A stretch of 20,228 nt of DNA from Apostichopus californicus. Taxonomy: Eukaryota; Echinodermata; Holothuroidea; Aspidochirotida; Stichopodidae. Numbering within the stretch: the stretch's first letter is position 1; every line of letters starts with the position of its first letter. Under the pieces are notes generated by a model. That model saw nothing but the letters and a program-made list of their open reading frames with translations, ran no database searches and was not told the origin of the DNA. The DNA lies in the NCBI GenBank assembly GCA_020650975.1, contig JAIPMN010010939.1, positions 1 through 20,228 on the forward strand, in the 5' to 3' direction. The translations under genes and the position numbers were made by a program. Shown piece by piece: positions 1 to 9,299 of this stretch.

Positions 1-220
1 TTCAGAATAACTTTGAGGTCCCGTAACATGCTGAGCGCAAGTAACGTTCGATATTTGGTGTAGCCTAGGTGCAAATTACTACGTGAAAATTTGATTCGTT
101 AATATATAGGTCTAGGCCAGTACGTAAATTGGTCAGATATTCTTCAAACTAAGAACACAGAAACCAGAAAAAATCGTGTTTTGTTTTCTTTATTTCAAAT
201 AGTAACACGTTGATATTTTT

Positions 221-384
221 ATTATGTCCGGGATTCCCGGGAATGATACCGAAACGAATGTAATAACCGGTTGTTTCCCCACTACCGGTAGTAGTTACAC
301 ATTGCTTTGTGATCGGGATTAGTCAATACCGGGATCGGGATACCGGGATTCACTTGACTACCGGGATCCCGCACAACCCTAGTT
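221..384. mobile_element. Terminal part of a hAT-like DNA transposon
   Basis: The stretch is dense in CGGGAT / ATCCCG / CCGGTA words in both orientations and ends at CGCACAACCCTA. On the minus strand this reads TAGGGTTGTGCGGGATCCCGG, which resembles the terminal inverted repeat and subterminal repeats of hAT-superfamily elements. Only one end is visible. No matching opposite terminus or target duplication lies inside the window, so the element probably continues to the left of base 1 or is truncated. There is no transposase frame. The superfamily call rests on the style of the terminus and is therefore moderate. Confidence 0.5.
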
Positions 385-390
385 CTAGGG

Positions 391-993
391 CTAAAATTAA
401 GGTGTGGCCTGCCATCGTGACTATTGCAAAACCGGTCCCAGAGCACAGTCTGGCAATTTTGAACGAATTTTGTTTAAGACATTGTTAATAAAACATGGAA
501 TTTACAGTATTAAACTTGGTAGTAATGTATCATAAGGTCGATATTGCTAATGTAGGCATTTATATTTTCTATTCCTTCTTCTTTCCTTTTTGTTTTCTTT
601 GTGAGTGCGACTGGGGTGGAAGTTCGTACGGGTTCAGTATAATATACATGTGAACATGAAAATAAGATGAAATGAAACAAAACAAACAATTTTCTCATTA
701 TTAGTCTGTGTTTAAACACTGGAAAGGTAACCGTTTGCGCAAAGATAAACTATACAAAAGATCGGCACACTTTTGCCACGATAAAGTGTATTGTGTGTAA
801 AGGGGTCATTGTGCAGTTGTGGCTCCGCCGTGCGCAGACTAGATTTGGCTACGTTACCTTATGGTATGTATGTATCCAGATCACATTGAAATTTAATTTG
901 GCATCATCTTTCCATAGATGCTGCAGATCTGAGCACTTGATTACTTTACAATAATATAGACTGGAGACCGAAGCAAAGGTCAACAGGATTTAA
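391..993. other. Upstream region of the scramblase gene, nothing coding recognised
   Basis: About 600 bases without a convincing reading frame. It presumably contains the promoter and 5' untranslated region of the scramblase gene starting at 994. I see no clear TATA box at the usual distance and no CpG-rich block. An untranslated upstream exon cannot be excluded. Confidence 0.4.
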
Positions 994-3900
994 ATGGGGG
1001 CTTCTCAGAGTTTATGGGCTATCACAGGAAACCCACCCGTAGGTTTAGGAGAACAGCCACCATCATACGAAGTAAGTTGACAATTGTTTCTGACTCGGTG
1101 TGTAATAAATGTGTTATCATTGAGGCCTAGAATCATGTACGTTATCTGGCTTCTCATTAGCCAGACATTTATATTCTAGAGGATGAAGTAAGACACTATT
1201 GAGGATGATTCTGCAACATTTGTGCAGACTCTAGTTGTAGTTGGTTCTTCTTAAGGCAATCTCACATTCTCTTCTCCAGGGCTAATGTACAATAAAAGCG
1301 CAACAACTACATTTCCCTAACATATATTACTGTCAAGATGATGAGGAGTAAGATAGTAAAAAAGTTTCTATGTTGCTAAATTAATATTGCTAGATTTGTT
1401 TTATTCGGATTTTGCTCAATTCTCTCTGTATTTCCCCAATCTCCCAATTTCTTGCGATGGAAAAATTGTAAAGCTCTCTTATTTTGTCAAAGACTACTTG
1501 GTAGGTCTGAGAGTGTGTGACTGCACCATTACTGACATAATTTAATCAATACCACACTGTACACTCCAAAGGACTTGATTTCCTTGTCTTTGCTCTCTTC
1601 TCTGCATAGATTGCAACAATCACCGGTTTATTGCCTGGCCTCGAAGGCTTGGTTAATCTCGAACTTTACAAAATCGATGAGAAATCAACTTTCGGAAGCT
1701 CCTTCAAGGTGCACAACTCCTCGGGAGTAATTGTAAGTCTATATATTTGGTATGTTTGGTATTTGGTTTTGAAATTTACTGAACCAAATGTGATTCTTCA
1801 GAGATAAGTAGATGATGCTCCATGCCATGAAGAGAAGTTTACAGCAAAGTGTAACTAATATCATAGAATAGTTTACTGGATGGCATTATTTTGCATAACA
1901 ATGTGCTGTACAGTACGTGAAATGATCAGAGTAAATTACTTTACAAATTATGTAACTGTGTGTTTAGTAGATTTGTGCATTGATAATGTATGCATAAGAT
2001 CTTCAGTGTCTTCGCACACATGGCATTTATAACATTCAAGACTGTTGGGAGGGAAATTCTTCCCAGTCTTTAGTTTAAGCTCTGTGTCTGTTATCATTGT
2101 ATATATAGGCAATGCTATAATTATGCAGCTATGCTACAGTATGAACTTGTGTACATTTAGCTGGTAGTCATGGTTGCACCAGATCCCATTTGTCTGGGAT
2201 TACAGTAGGACAGAACCAGGTTGAGCTAGATCTTACATTATATCTGAATAGATTAAAGTGATGGTCAAAACTTGTTTGTGAATATCAAATTTGAGATGCA
2301 GAAATTGTTCACTTGTTGGAATATCTTTGGAAGCTGTTATGTTGCACACAAATAGTAATTACGTCTGAACAGATTAAAGTGATGGTAAAGAGACTTTTTC
2401 ACTTGAAGGAATATTTTTTGAAGCAGCCACAGTCAAACGTGGAATTAAAAGTCATGAAGTAGAACTCATCATTAAATATCAAATTATATTGAGGTCACAG
2501 TTCAACGTCCTTCTAGTAAAAACTTCCTTTTTACGAATAGTCATCATTTGCTTTTAATTCCAGGTGTACCATGCCCAACATGTGTCCTCATCAGTCTTCG
2601 CAAACAACCTATACAGGGAAGTGTTTCGAGTCAACGATTCTCAGAAGATAGGCGCACTAAGGGTCTTCGACTGTGTGGCCGGTATTGATTACAACACACC
2701 CTCCTCTCTTCCTGGTGTCTTGATCGGATATGTTAAAATTACGTGAGTGTCCATTCAGGCTCAACTTGCTTCTGTTCATGTCACACCTACAGTACTTGCT
2801 TCAAGTGTGCCGATTGTGCAAACTAGAAATTGTGACAGCATAAACTACTGTACGTAGCAATACATAGATGTCTCAAATATCTTCAAGGGCATACAGTATT
2901 AGTCTACCAATGTACATGTACAGGACTGCTACTTTACATTCAGAACCACTTTGGCTCCAAAGGAAAGGAAAGAATTTCTTGTTTCACTTTGAACAGTTCT
3001 AGAACAGATGCATGTACACTATCAGTACTAGGCCTATACTATGTCACTTGCATACATGTACACTATCAGTAATAGGCCTATACTCTGTGAATTATATCCA
3101 CAGTAATAATTGTTTTGTATCTTTTAATTATTATGGCATTTCAAGTGGTCACTGGCTGGGCAATTATATCCATTTGCAATCAGTCATTGGTGCCACAAAG
3201 ATTTCAGGCATCTTGTCATACTAAGAATATATATTTTAGGCACTGAGTTCCAACAACCATGGAAAAATTCATGAAGTATTAAAGTAAATTTCCAGCTATT
3301 AAAGTAAGTATTAAAAATAATTACATCAAATATCTATCTTTATATTTTGATAGGCAATGGAATAAAGATGATCTATGTGTTTAAGAATCAGAGTATTAAA
3401 TGAAAATTTATATTGTGTTTTTTCTTCTAGGAAAGAGACACTCTCAAATCCACAGTATGAAATTTTGAATGAGAATGGAGAATCGGTTTTGCTTGTTAGA
3501 CCAGTTTCAGGCAGCATGTACAATGTAAGTAAAGACAATTCAGACAAATCTATACAAAGTTATCGATAAGTGTAAGATTTTATAAAGTGGAGAACCATCA
3601 AGAGAGGGTAAGAGACAAACTGAAATGATTAAAGTACTACCAAGATTTGAAGAAGAAGAAGAAGAAAAAGAAAGAAAAGATATTAATGCAGCTTTGTGAG
3701 TTAATTTTCTTTCCTTTTGTTCATACCTGCCAAGTATTACGCAAGATCAGATTGTAATCAATTAAACTTAGACACTCTCTTATATTTTTTTTATCTTTCC
3801 ACAAATTGAAAGATTAAAAATGGGTAATTACAGAACTTGATGCAACTCTCCAGTATTTTGTGATCTGGACCCTTTCACAGTGGCACAGTTAAAAATCGAA

Positions 3901-4198
3901 ATTTCAAAAATGTTGGACTTTTTAACTCCATTATTTGAAATGAAACTTGGCCAGTCACAATCAAATGATCTCTATTGGAGATTTTAGTATGAAACATCAG
4001 AAGGAACAGGATCAGTCTCTTCTTTTCATTCAGGTTTTTTCGCAAGGTGGGAATTACAGAATTGGTGAATTTTGTCCTCGGATGACCAGCGGGATCAAGG
4101 GAAGCTTCCCACGTGACCTGGACGTAAGGATGAAAGCAGGTGTGCTACTGACGGCTGTCGTGATTTGCCGAAAGAGGGCAAAAGAACGACGTCGTTGA
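994..4198 (+). CDS. Phospholipid scramblase family protein, five exons, divergent
   Basis: The exons are 994-1071, 1610-1732, 2564-2742, 3431-3524 and 4034-4198 (stop TGA). Every intron has a consensus donor (GTAAGT or GTGAGT) and an AG acceptor behind pyrimidines. Intron phases are 0, 0, 2 and 0, giving 212 residues. Scramblases are membrane-anchored 12-stranded beta-barrel proteins related to Tubby and implicated in calcium-driven lipid movement between leaflets. Family landmarks seen here are PGLEGL (residues 35-40), the following FKVHNSSGVIVYHAQ stretch, LPGVLIGYV before the third intron, PQYEILNENGE in exon 4, and FPRDLDVRMKAG (183-194) before the C-terminal helix. The N-terminus has a PPSY WW-ligand motif (22-25) and begins MGASQS, which fits the N-myristoylation consensus. 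Oddities: the acidic calcium-binding loop (DADNFG in vertebrate PLSCR1) is missing before FPRDLD, the cysteine clusters are absent, and the C-terminal hydrophobic segment is only about 11 residues before a basic RKRAKERRR tail. The family is secure; scramblase activity is doubtful. Confidence 0.92.
1407..1510 (+). repeat. Dispersed repeat, copy 1 (in scramblase intron 1)
   Basis: This stretch begins GGATTTTGCTCAATTCTCTC and runs through GATGGAAAAATTGTAAA to a Tdirected TTTTGTCAAAGAC segment. It shares its order of words and spacing with 6667-6772, at an estimated two-thirds to three-quarters identity by eye. It is an old interspersed repeat of unknown class with no coding potential, lying in the first intron of the scramblase gene. 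Confidence 0.55.
2243..2432 (+). repeat. Diverged tandem duplication, period about 121 bp
   Basis: Within scramblase intron 2, a segment opening TCTGAATAGATTAAAGTGATGG at 2243 recurs at 2364 as TCTGAACAGATTAAAGTGATGG. In both copies it is followed by a conserved TTCACTTG..GGAATAT..TTTG/GAAGC block. The spacing is 121 bases. It is a local duplication that has since diverged. Confidence 0.6.
3011..3084 (+). repeat. Two-copy direct repeat with a TAGGCCTA core
   Basis: CATGTACACTATCAGTA followed by a TAGGCCTATACT-type core occurs at 3011 and again at 3055, 44 bases apart. The copies are nearly identical and lie in scramblase intron 3. The TAGGCCTA word also appears at about 14810-14845. Confidence 0.6.
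3649..3679 (+). repeat. GAA-rich microsatellite
   Basis: A run of GAAGAAGAAGAAGAAGAA decays into GAAAAAGAAAGAAAAG. It is a simple purine repeat in scramblase intron 4. Confidence 0.8.
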
Positions 4199-5182
4199 AG
4201 TCCAGTCATCCGAAACATTCTACTACTGTACAGCAGAAATGCAGACATGGGTAAAAATTAATTATAAGGTCATACTTTCTGAAAATGTTTGTATCATCAC
4301 TGATGCACAAAATGCAATATTTATGAAATATTGCTTATGCTTTGCTTCATAACTACTCCACCAATATATCTAACATGTGCAATTGCTTTTTAAAGACTTG
4401 CAGAGCTTTAATGAGAATTTGAAAAAGTGAAAAACGAAAAAAAAAAAAACATGGATGGATTTTAAGATAACTCGTTTGTTTTAATCTTTTTGTATATTTG
4501 GTACTACATGATGAAATCTGTCGGCCTAATATTTGTAACGTTGTAATCAATGAACAATTTATCGATCAGGGGCAGATCAGGGATTTTTAATTTTTGTGTG
4601 GGGTTAAATTAGGAGTCTATACTCCTCCCCCTGTACCCCTCTTCTCCCCCTAGATCCGGACCTGTCAATCATAACTTAAACGTTGAACAGGAGAAGACTC
4701 GTTCATTTGTTTCCCTACAGGGAACATGTCAAGATTTAAGTCATTTCGTTCAAAATCAATGGCATTTTGTGCATCAAGGTATTTCAAGTCTTTGAAAACC
4801 CAATGATTGATTAAGATGTATACAACACACATGTCGGGTAATTTTCCATGATATAAAAGTGTTCATTGGTTATTTATTTTGGTACAGTAGGTATAAAGAA
4901 GCTGGTTAAGAGGTTGCATGCCATGTAGCCCTCGGCCATCCATGTACCACTGAGTTTGTTTTTCAGAATGGAGCCTTGTTCCACATTTGAGAATGCAAGG
5001 GGGGATCGGGATCTTGCTTACCATCAGGCAGGCAATCACACTGACCGGGGATGCCTCCACATATGAGAATCGGTGGTGGGTCACTTTTGAATGAAGGAGC
5101 ATCAGGTTAGTGAGGAAAGGGCATAGTGATTGTTTTACAAAGCAAGTCAGCTAGTTTTAATTTATAGTGTGTTTTTGCCTAA
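4199..5182. other. 3' flank of the scramblase gene, no gene recognised
   Basis: Presumed 3' untranslated and intergenic sequence. I find no canonical AATAAA in the first several hundred bases after the stop codon, so the polyadenylation site is undefined. There is a genomic poly-A run at about 4438-4450 and a pyrimidine-rich CTCCCCCTGTACCCCT stretch near 4620-4655. The latter looks like part of an interspersed repeat. Short open frames on the minus strand at 4863-5102 have no recognisable motif. Confidence 0.5.
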
Positions 5183-5320
5183 GTGAATAGGGCTAGTAAC
5201 AGGAGGTCAGGGGTCTCATTAACCATGAGCGTTCACACTGCACATCTTGATTGTCCTTGTGGGGTCACGATCTTTCGTGAAAAGGAGATCATAATAACAG
5301 TGTCCGATCCTGAGTACGCG

Positions 5321-5567
5321 TGTGTTCACACCACTAAGTTGACCATCCTCCGTAGTATGATATAGCATGGTGTGTTCACGCCACCATGTCGACCATCTCT
5401 CGTAGTATGAGGTATTACGCCTGTGTTCACACCACTTAGTTGACCATCCTTTGTAGTATGAGATAGTACATGTGTGTTCACACCACTAAGTTGACCATCT
5501 CTCGTAGTATACCTCATACTACGAGAGATGGTCAACTAAGTTAACCATTCCTTGTAGTATGAGATCC
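5321..5567 (+). repeat. 50/51-bp tandem array with an inverted unit
   Basis: Units beginning TGTGTTCAC start at 5321, 5371, 5422 and 5473, so the period is 50-51 bases. Each contains a GACCATC..GTAGTATGA core. In the fourth unit the sequence turns back on itself. Bases 5489-5510 and 5516-5537 are a perfect 22-bp inverted repeat separated by five bases, and the array then resumes forward as TTAACCATTCCTTGTAGTATGAGAT. The array carries no coding sequence. Confidence 0.85.
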
Positions 5568-6030
5568 TCCTTGCATTTATGCAATGTGGACAAGGCTTCA
5601 GGTAGATCTGTGAGGCTTTGTCTCTTCTTGCTTTTGTTGTACTTCAAATACAGAAAGTGCAAGGTAAGTTGAGAATTAATTTCCTGATATTTGATGCTAA
5701 AGATGTATTGTTGGTTCAGAATAAATTTGGTAGACATATTGAATATATATGAGCTTAATGCTGCTTTAAGGTTAAAAAATGGGGTTTATATGAAAATTAT
5801 TTCACAAATGTATTTAATATTGAAACCTGGTTTGAAGGGAGTTCTGTCTTGGATTTGGAGGCTTCATTACCTTTAATAATTTTATAATTAATCTGTAATT
5901 AATGATGTAGAGATTAGCAACTGTACATTTGTCAGTCTTTGAAGTGTCACAGAAAATCTTCATTTGAAACTATAGCGTCTGTTCAAAGGGTGTAAAGTTT
6001 AAGAGAAGATATCCAGTGAAACCTGCATTT
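5568..6030. other. AT-rich intergenic stretch, nothing recognised
   Basis: About 460 bases lie between the two tandem arrays. Short open frames occur on both strands (for example 5691-5876 on the plus strand), but their composition simply follows the AT-rich background and no motif is visible. Confidence 0.4.
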
Positions 6031-6420
6031 AAACAAAGAATTCTTTTTTTATTATTATTATATAATATTAGTATATGAACAATATAGACAGACACACACA
6101 CACCACACAGACACACACACACACACAGAACAATATAGACAGACACACACAGACACACATAGACAGACACACACAGACCAGATCTCTTGAAATTCCTTCC
6201 TTGCCAAATTTTTTGATTAAACAAAGATTTCCTTTTATATTACAATATGTAAGTAAATGAACAATATAGAGACATATAAAAGACCAAGATCTCTTGAAAT
6301 CCCTTCCTTGCCAAATTTCTTTTTAAAACAAAGAATTCCTTTTTTATCATATAATATAAGTAAAAGACCAATATAGATCTACAAAAAAACAAGGATTTCT
6401 TGAAATCCCTTCCTTGCTAC
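6031..6420 (+). repeat. Three-copy tandem repeat, period about 107 bp, with CA-rich microsatellite
   Basis: Copies begin AAACAAAGA at 6031, 6219 and 6326. Each has a CCTTTT/ATAT block, an AATATAGA word and a closing TTGAAAT(T/C)CCTTCCTTGC. Copies 2 and 3 are about 107 and 95 bases. Copy 1 is about 188 bases because the position after CAATATAGA has expanded into an ACACAC / CAGACACACA microsatellite (about 6090-6178). The repeat looks like a minisatellite in which one unit nucleated a dinucleotide expansion. Confidence 0.75.
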
Positions 6421-7256
6421 TTTCTGGGGGATCTCTGGTTACAAGGTATGCACGGTACTGTGGCTTCTGACTGGCTCCCCTAGCAAAGCTATGACCAGAT
6501 AAGGATCGTCCCGTTTTAGCCAAGAGACATTTCTATCCATTCCGCAGTGCTAACTGTTACAGTGAGAATTAGTCTTGCGTAACCTATATTTTCGCATCGG
6601 TGACGTGGCCAGCCCAAAATTTGTTTCTTTGTTACTATTTACATCGCTACCTTGCATTACACTATTGGATTTTGCCCAATTTCTCCCTGTACAATCTTAG
6701 TCTCCAGATTTCTGGGGATGGCAAATTGTAAATCTCACATTTGATTTTATTTGTGAAAGATAGGTTGGCAAGTTTGATTAGCAGGCTGATAGTAACGTCC
6801 ACTTAACAGAAGTGCAGAAGGCCAGAGAGAGAGAGAATGGTTGTATCGATAACTGGGCCTGAACGATCATCAACAGTGTCTTCATATTGTAGCACATTTA
6901 GGAAAACCGCAAGAAGTTTTTTTTATCCATTGAGGATATTCGAGGGGAAGTGTGTTGTAGCTGGTGATATTTTGGGTTTAGGGTGGGAATTTAAAGAACC
7001 TATATAAGTTCAGTAGACACATGATGAACTGTTAATTCTTTATTTGTGGTCACTTCGTGTGACTTTCTTTTAGCTCATTCACGATATATTCTGCTAATAC
7101 CAATACTGCTCATTAAATGTTATTTATATATTTACAATATATTTGTATTTTATCACAACTCAGTATTCTTTTCTTTCTATGGCAATACACCCAACTGTTA
7201 GTATTAATCAGTCGATAATTATGTTTTTTATGACAATATTATATGTATGTTTCAGT
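6421..7256. other. Intergenic region, no gene recognised
   Basis: About 830 bases without a supported reading frame. It contains the second copy of the dispersed repeat (6667-6772) and a short GAGAGAGAGAGA run near 6824-6836. The rest is unremarkable AT-rich sequence. Confidence 0.45.
6667..6772 (+). repeat. Dispersed repeat, copy 2
   Basis: This begins GGATTTTGCCCAATTTCTCC and continues through GATGGCAAATTGTAAATCTC to TGTGAAAGATAGGTTGGCAAG. It parallels 1407-1510 on the same strand. Together they show a two-copy interspersed family in this window. The class is unknown. Confidence 0.55.
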
Positions 7257-7315
7257 ACCGGATAGAGCGCTGGGCCGCGGTTCCGGGCCACCAACAGTTA
7301 GGATTCCCTCGACAT
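7257..7315 (+). repeat. tRNA-like fragment, possible SINE head
   Basis: CCGGATAGAGCGCTGGGCCGCG, then TTCCGGGCC, then GTTAGGATTCCCTCGAC has the order of a tRNA A-box region, anticodon arm and B-box region. The B-box-like segment departs from GTTCGANTCC and the acceptor stem is not complementary, so it is not a working tRNA. A decayed tRNA-derived SINE head is the best reading. An AT microsatellite follows directly. Confidence 0.4.
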
Positions 7316-7325
7316 AGTTCGTCAT

Positions 7326-7395
7326 AATATATATACTGAAAATATATACTGAATATATATATATATAGATATAGATATAGATAAATATAGAGAGT
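7326..7395 (+). repeat. AT / ATAG microsatellite
   Basis: TATATA runs merge into a GATATAGATATAGATAAATATAGAGAG tract. This is low-complexity sequence with no further content. Confidence 0.8.
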
Positions 7396-7572
7396 GTTCC
7401 ACTAGTCTGAACTAATTCTCACCTATACTATGGTCTGTCCACCGAACATAGAGTACCCCTGCGCCAAGATAGACGCCAGGAGGCAAACAAATTGATGTGT
7501 TGAAATATGATATACAGCCTGACATTCTCCACAGAGTGATCAAACCATAGAATTAAAACAATAAAGGGAGAA

Positions 7573-7580
7573 TGACGTCA
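7573..7580 (+). promoter_or_regulatory. CRE palindrome upstream of the THAP exon
   Basis: A perfect TGACGTCA octamer, the full CREB/ATF binding palindrome, lies 86 bases before the ATG of the THAP-like exon at 7666. That is a sensible place for a core promoter element of that gene. The match is direct; function is inferred. Confidence 0.4.
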
Positions 7581-7665
7581 TTGAACAATCAGTGAAGTCG
7601 AGGAATCATGCGATGTTGGGTAAAAAGGTTTGTCCGGAATTTTAACGGCGCGTACCACAGATCCA

Positions 7666-7769
7666 ATGGATGTGGACAATGGAGAAACCGTCCAATGTAC
7701 CAAAACTGTTATTTCCTGCTCAGCTTTTGGCTGCACCAATCGTTACAACCGTGAGAGCAACATTCACAG
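7666..7769 (+). CDS. Orphan first exon of a THAP-domain protein
   Basis: From ATG at 7666 the frame reads 34 codons plus two bases to a donor-like CACAG|GTAACT at 7769/7770. Residues 16-34 read ISCSAFGCTNRYNRESNIH. The Cx4C pair (C18, C23) and the CTNR word are the signature start of the THAP C2CH zinc finger, a DNA-binding domain found in THAP proteins and in P-element-type transposases. The second half of the finger (the FP motif, the conserved W, and the CxxH pair) should begin the next exon. I searched downstream by eye and found no matching exon with a phase-compatible acceptor. The rest may lie past the end of the window, or this may be a stranded fragment of a gene or transposon. A THAP exon is well supported; an intact gene is not. 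Confidence 0.6.
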
Positions 7770-8837
7770 GTAACTCTCCCATTGGGTCCTTGATGGGGAC
7801 TCGATTGTCCCTCCTGATCCTTTTTTTCCCCCACCTACTAAGCTTAACCTACTTTTCAGGCGATGCTGAATGTTTATTGAAACCAGTATAAATATCAAAA
7901 ACTAAAAATATTTATAAAAAGGAGTACAAAATACATTTAAAGTATTAGGTAATATTCAAAATATAAAATATTACTATTAGTTGTTAAGAATGATTACTAA
8001 ATGGTTAATAGATATAAAAGAAACAGATATAAAATTATATATATGCTCATGACGATAATGCAGGTTACAAAGCTTAATTTCGGCAGAATAATAGGCCCAG
8101 GCGGTGTTTCGTCTTTTTTGATCTCTAGTCTTACGTTTCTGTTGCTAGTATCTCTTGGCTATCCGACTGCGATGCGCTTGAGCAACGTTCATGAGCCCCT
8201 GTCGTAAGCAACCATTATCAGTTACACAATGCAATTTATTCAAAGTTGAACATTTTCTTTTTCACCAACCAATATAAACAAGTCAGCCCAACCCCAGCCA
8301 GTTCCGACCCCTTTCCTATTACAGTATGTAAATAACTTTTTACGAAATGTCGATGAAAAACTCAAGCGCCAATGGCCAATTTTAATGGAGTATGAAGTAT
8401 ATATATAATTAACACTCGTCATAAAAAAGTAATTGAAGCACGTGGTCAAAGGGACCGCAAAAATGTATGCAAGTTTGTGATGAAGAAATTACTGTGGTGT
8501 AAATGCACATTTTACTTTAGCAACTCATCATGCGGAGAGAACAAATATATTGTGAGAAGAAAAATCCTTTTCAGTATCAGAGATGTTAGCTTCCCACAAA
8601 ATTCATAAATTGTCTCATCTCATAACATTTTGTGATCAAAAGAATGATTCAAATATACGTGATATTTTTAGAAACAAATTCAACTACAACTTACTACCAT
8701 GGGTGCGTCTTGTCGTATATATGTGTCAACAACACCTATAACTTTATGATATTTGACTAATTTGAGTGTACACACATGACACATGATGGCTTAAAGTGTC
8801 TCTGCACAGGGGACAGTCACCTTACAGTTAGTTGCAT
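7770..8837. other. Non-coding region after the THAP exon
   Basis: About 1.07 kb of AT-rich sequence, presumably intronic or intergenic. Open frames such as 8001-8207 (+) and 8240-8449 (-) lack recognisable motifs. I see no further exon of the THAP gene here. Confidence 0.45.
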
Positions 8838-8897
8838 TGAGACCGTCGGTTCAATGCGCTACATAAATAAGTATTACTAATATTATTACTATTATTT
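8838..8897 (+). repeat. 3' tail of a retroposon (SINE or LINE)
   Basis: GGTTCAATGCGCTACATAAATAAGT leads into ATTACTAATATTATTACTATTATTT. A GCGCTA(C/T)ATAAAT word followed by an (ATT)n run is a common way for SINE and LINE tails to end in marine invertebrates. The body of the element is not recognisable upstream. Confidence 0.35.
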
Positions 8898-9299
8898 AAA
8901 CAAAGTACTTTGTGTTCATTGAGCACTATAGATGCAAGAATGTTTGTAGACAATCATGGTAAGGGATTATTAGACTTGCAATCAAATCACAGGAAATTTG
9001 GAAACGCATCATTGACTACTTTATGCATGAAAATCTTTGTAACGGGAGTGCTGTTAACCTTGTACTTTTGCGGTTGATTGTTATGATGTATTTGTTTTCA
9101 AACAAATTCAATCAACTTTACAAAGGATTGGAAGAAATTTTGGTTCTTTTGAGAAGTTTTTGGAAAGAAAGAAAGATATTCATTCCAAAAGTGTTTGTGT
9201 TTGGAAAGCTACTGAATTCCCGAATCTTGCGTCACTGTATACTGGTCTACACAATTTACACTTTGTCACTGAGGAATTATATTTACGAGTTGTGTAAAC
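8898..9299. other. Non-coding region with one uninterpreted open frame
   Basis: A plus-strand open frame at 9023-9358 (111 codons) crosses from here into the C-rich repeat. It has no domain motif, and its last residues are translated from the repeat, so I treat it as a chance frame. Confidence 0.35.

Noticed and set aside
3012..3224. Extra scramblase exon or small ORF in intron 3
   Set aside because: It is made of the two-copy TAGGCCTA repeat and has no suitable acceptor and donor pair.
3326..3547. Minus-strand ORF over scramblase exon 4
   Set aside because: It is the antisense shadow of a real exon.
4863..5102. A 79-codon minus-strand gene
   Set aside because: An alternative minus frame there looks equally plausible (PPPILICGGIPGQCDCLPDG), neither has splice sites or a family match, and the two cannot both be real.
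5321..5567. CRISPR-like array
   Set aside because: The 50/51-bp units are contiguous, with no unique spacers between short repeats, and the context is eukaryotic.
5970..6260. Cys/Val-rich and Thr/His-rich proteins on opposite strands
   Set aside because: Both are translations of the CA-rich microsatellite.
7257..7315. A functional tRNA gene
   Set aside because: The B-box-like region deviates from consensus and no acceptor stem can be paired. A SINE head is the better reading.
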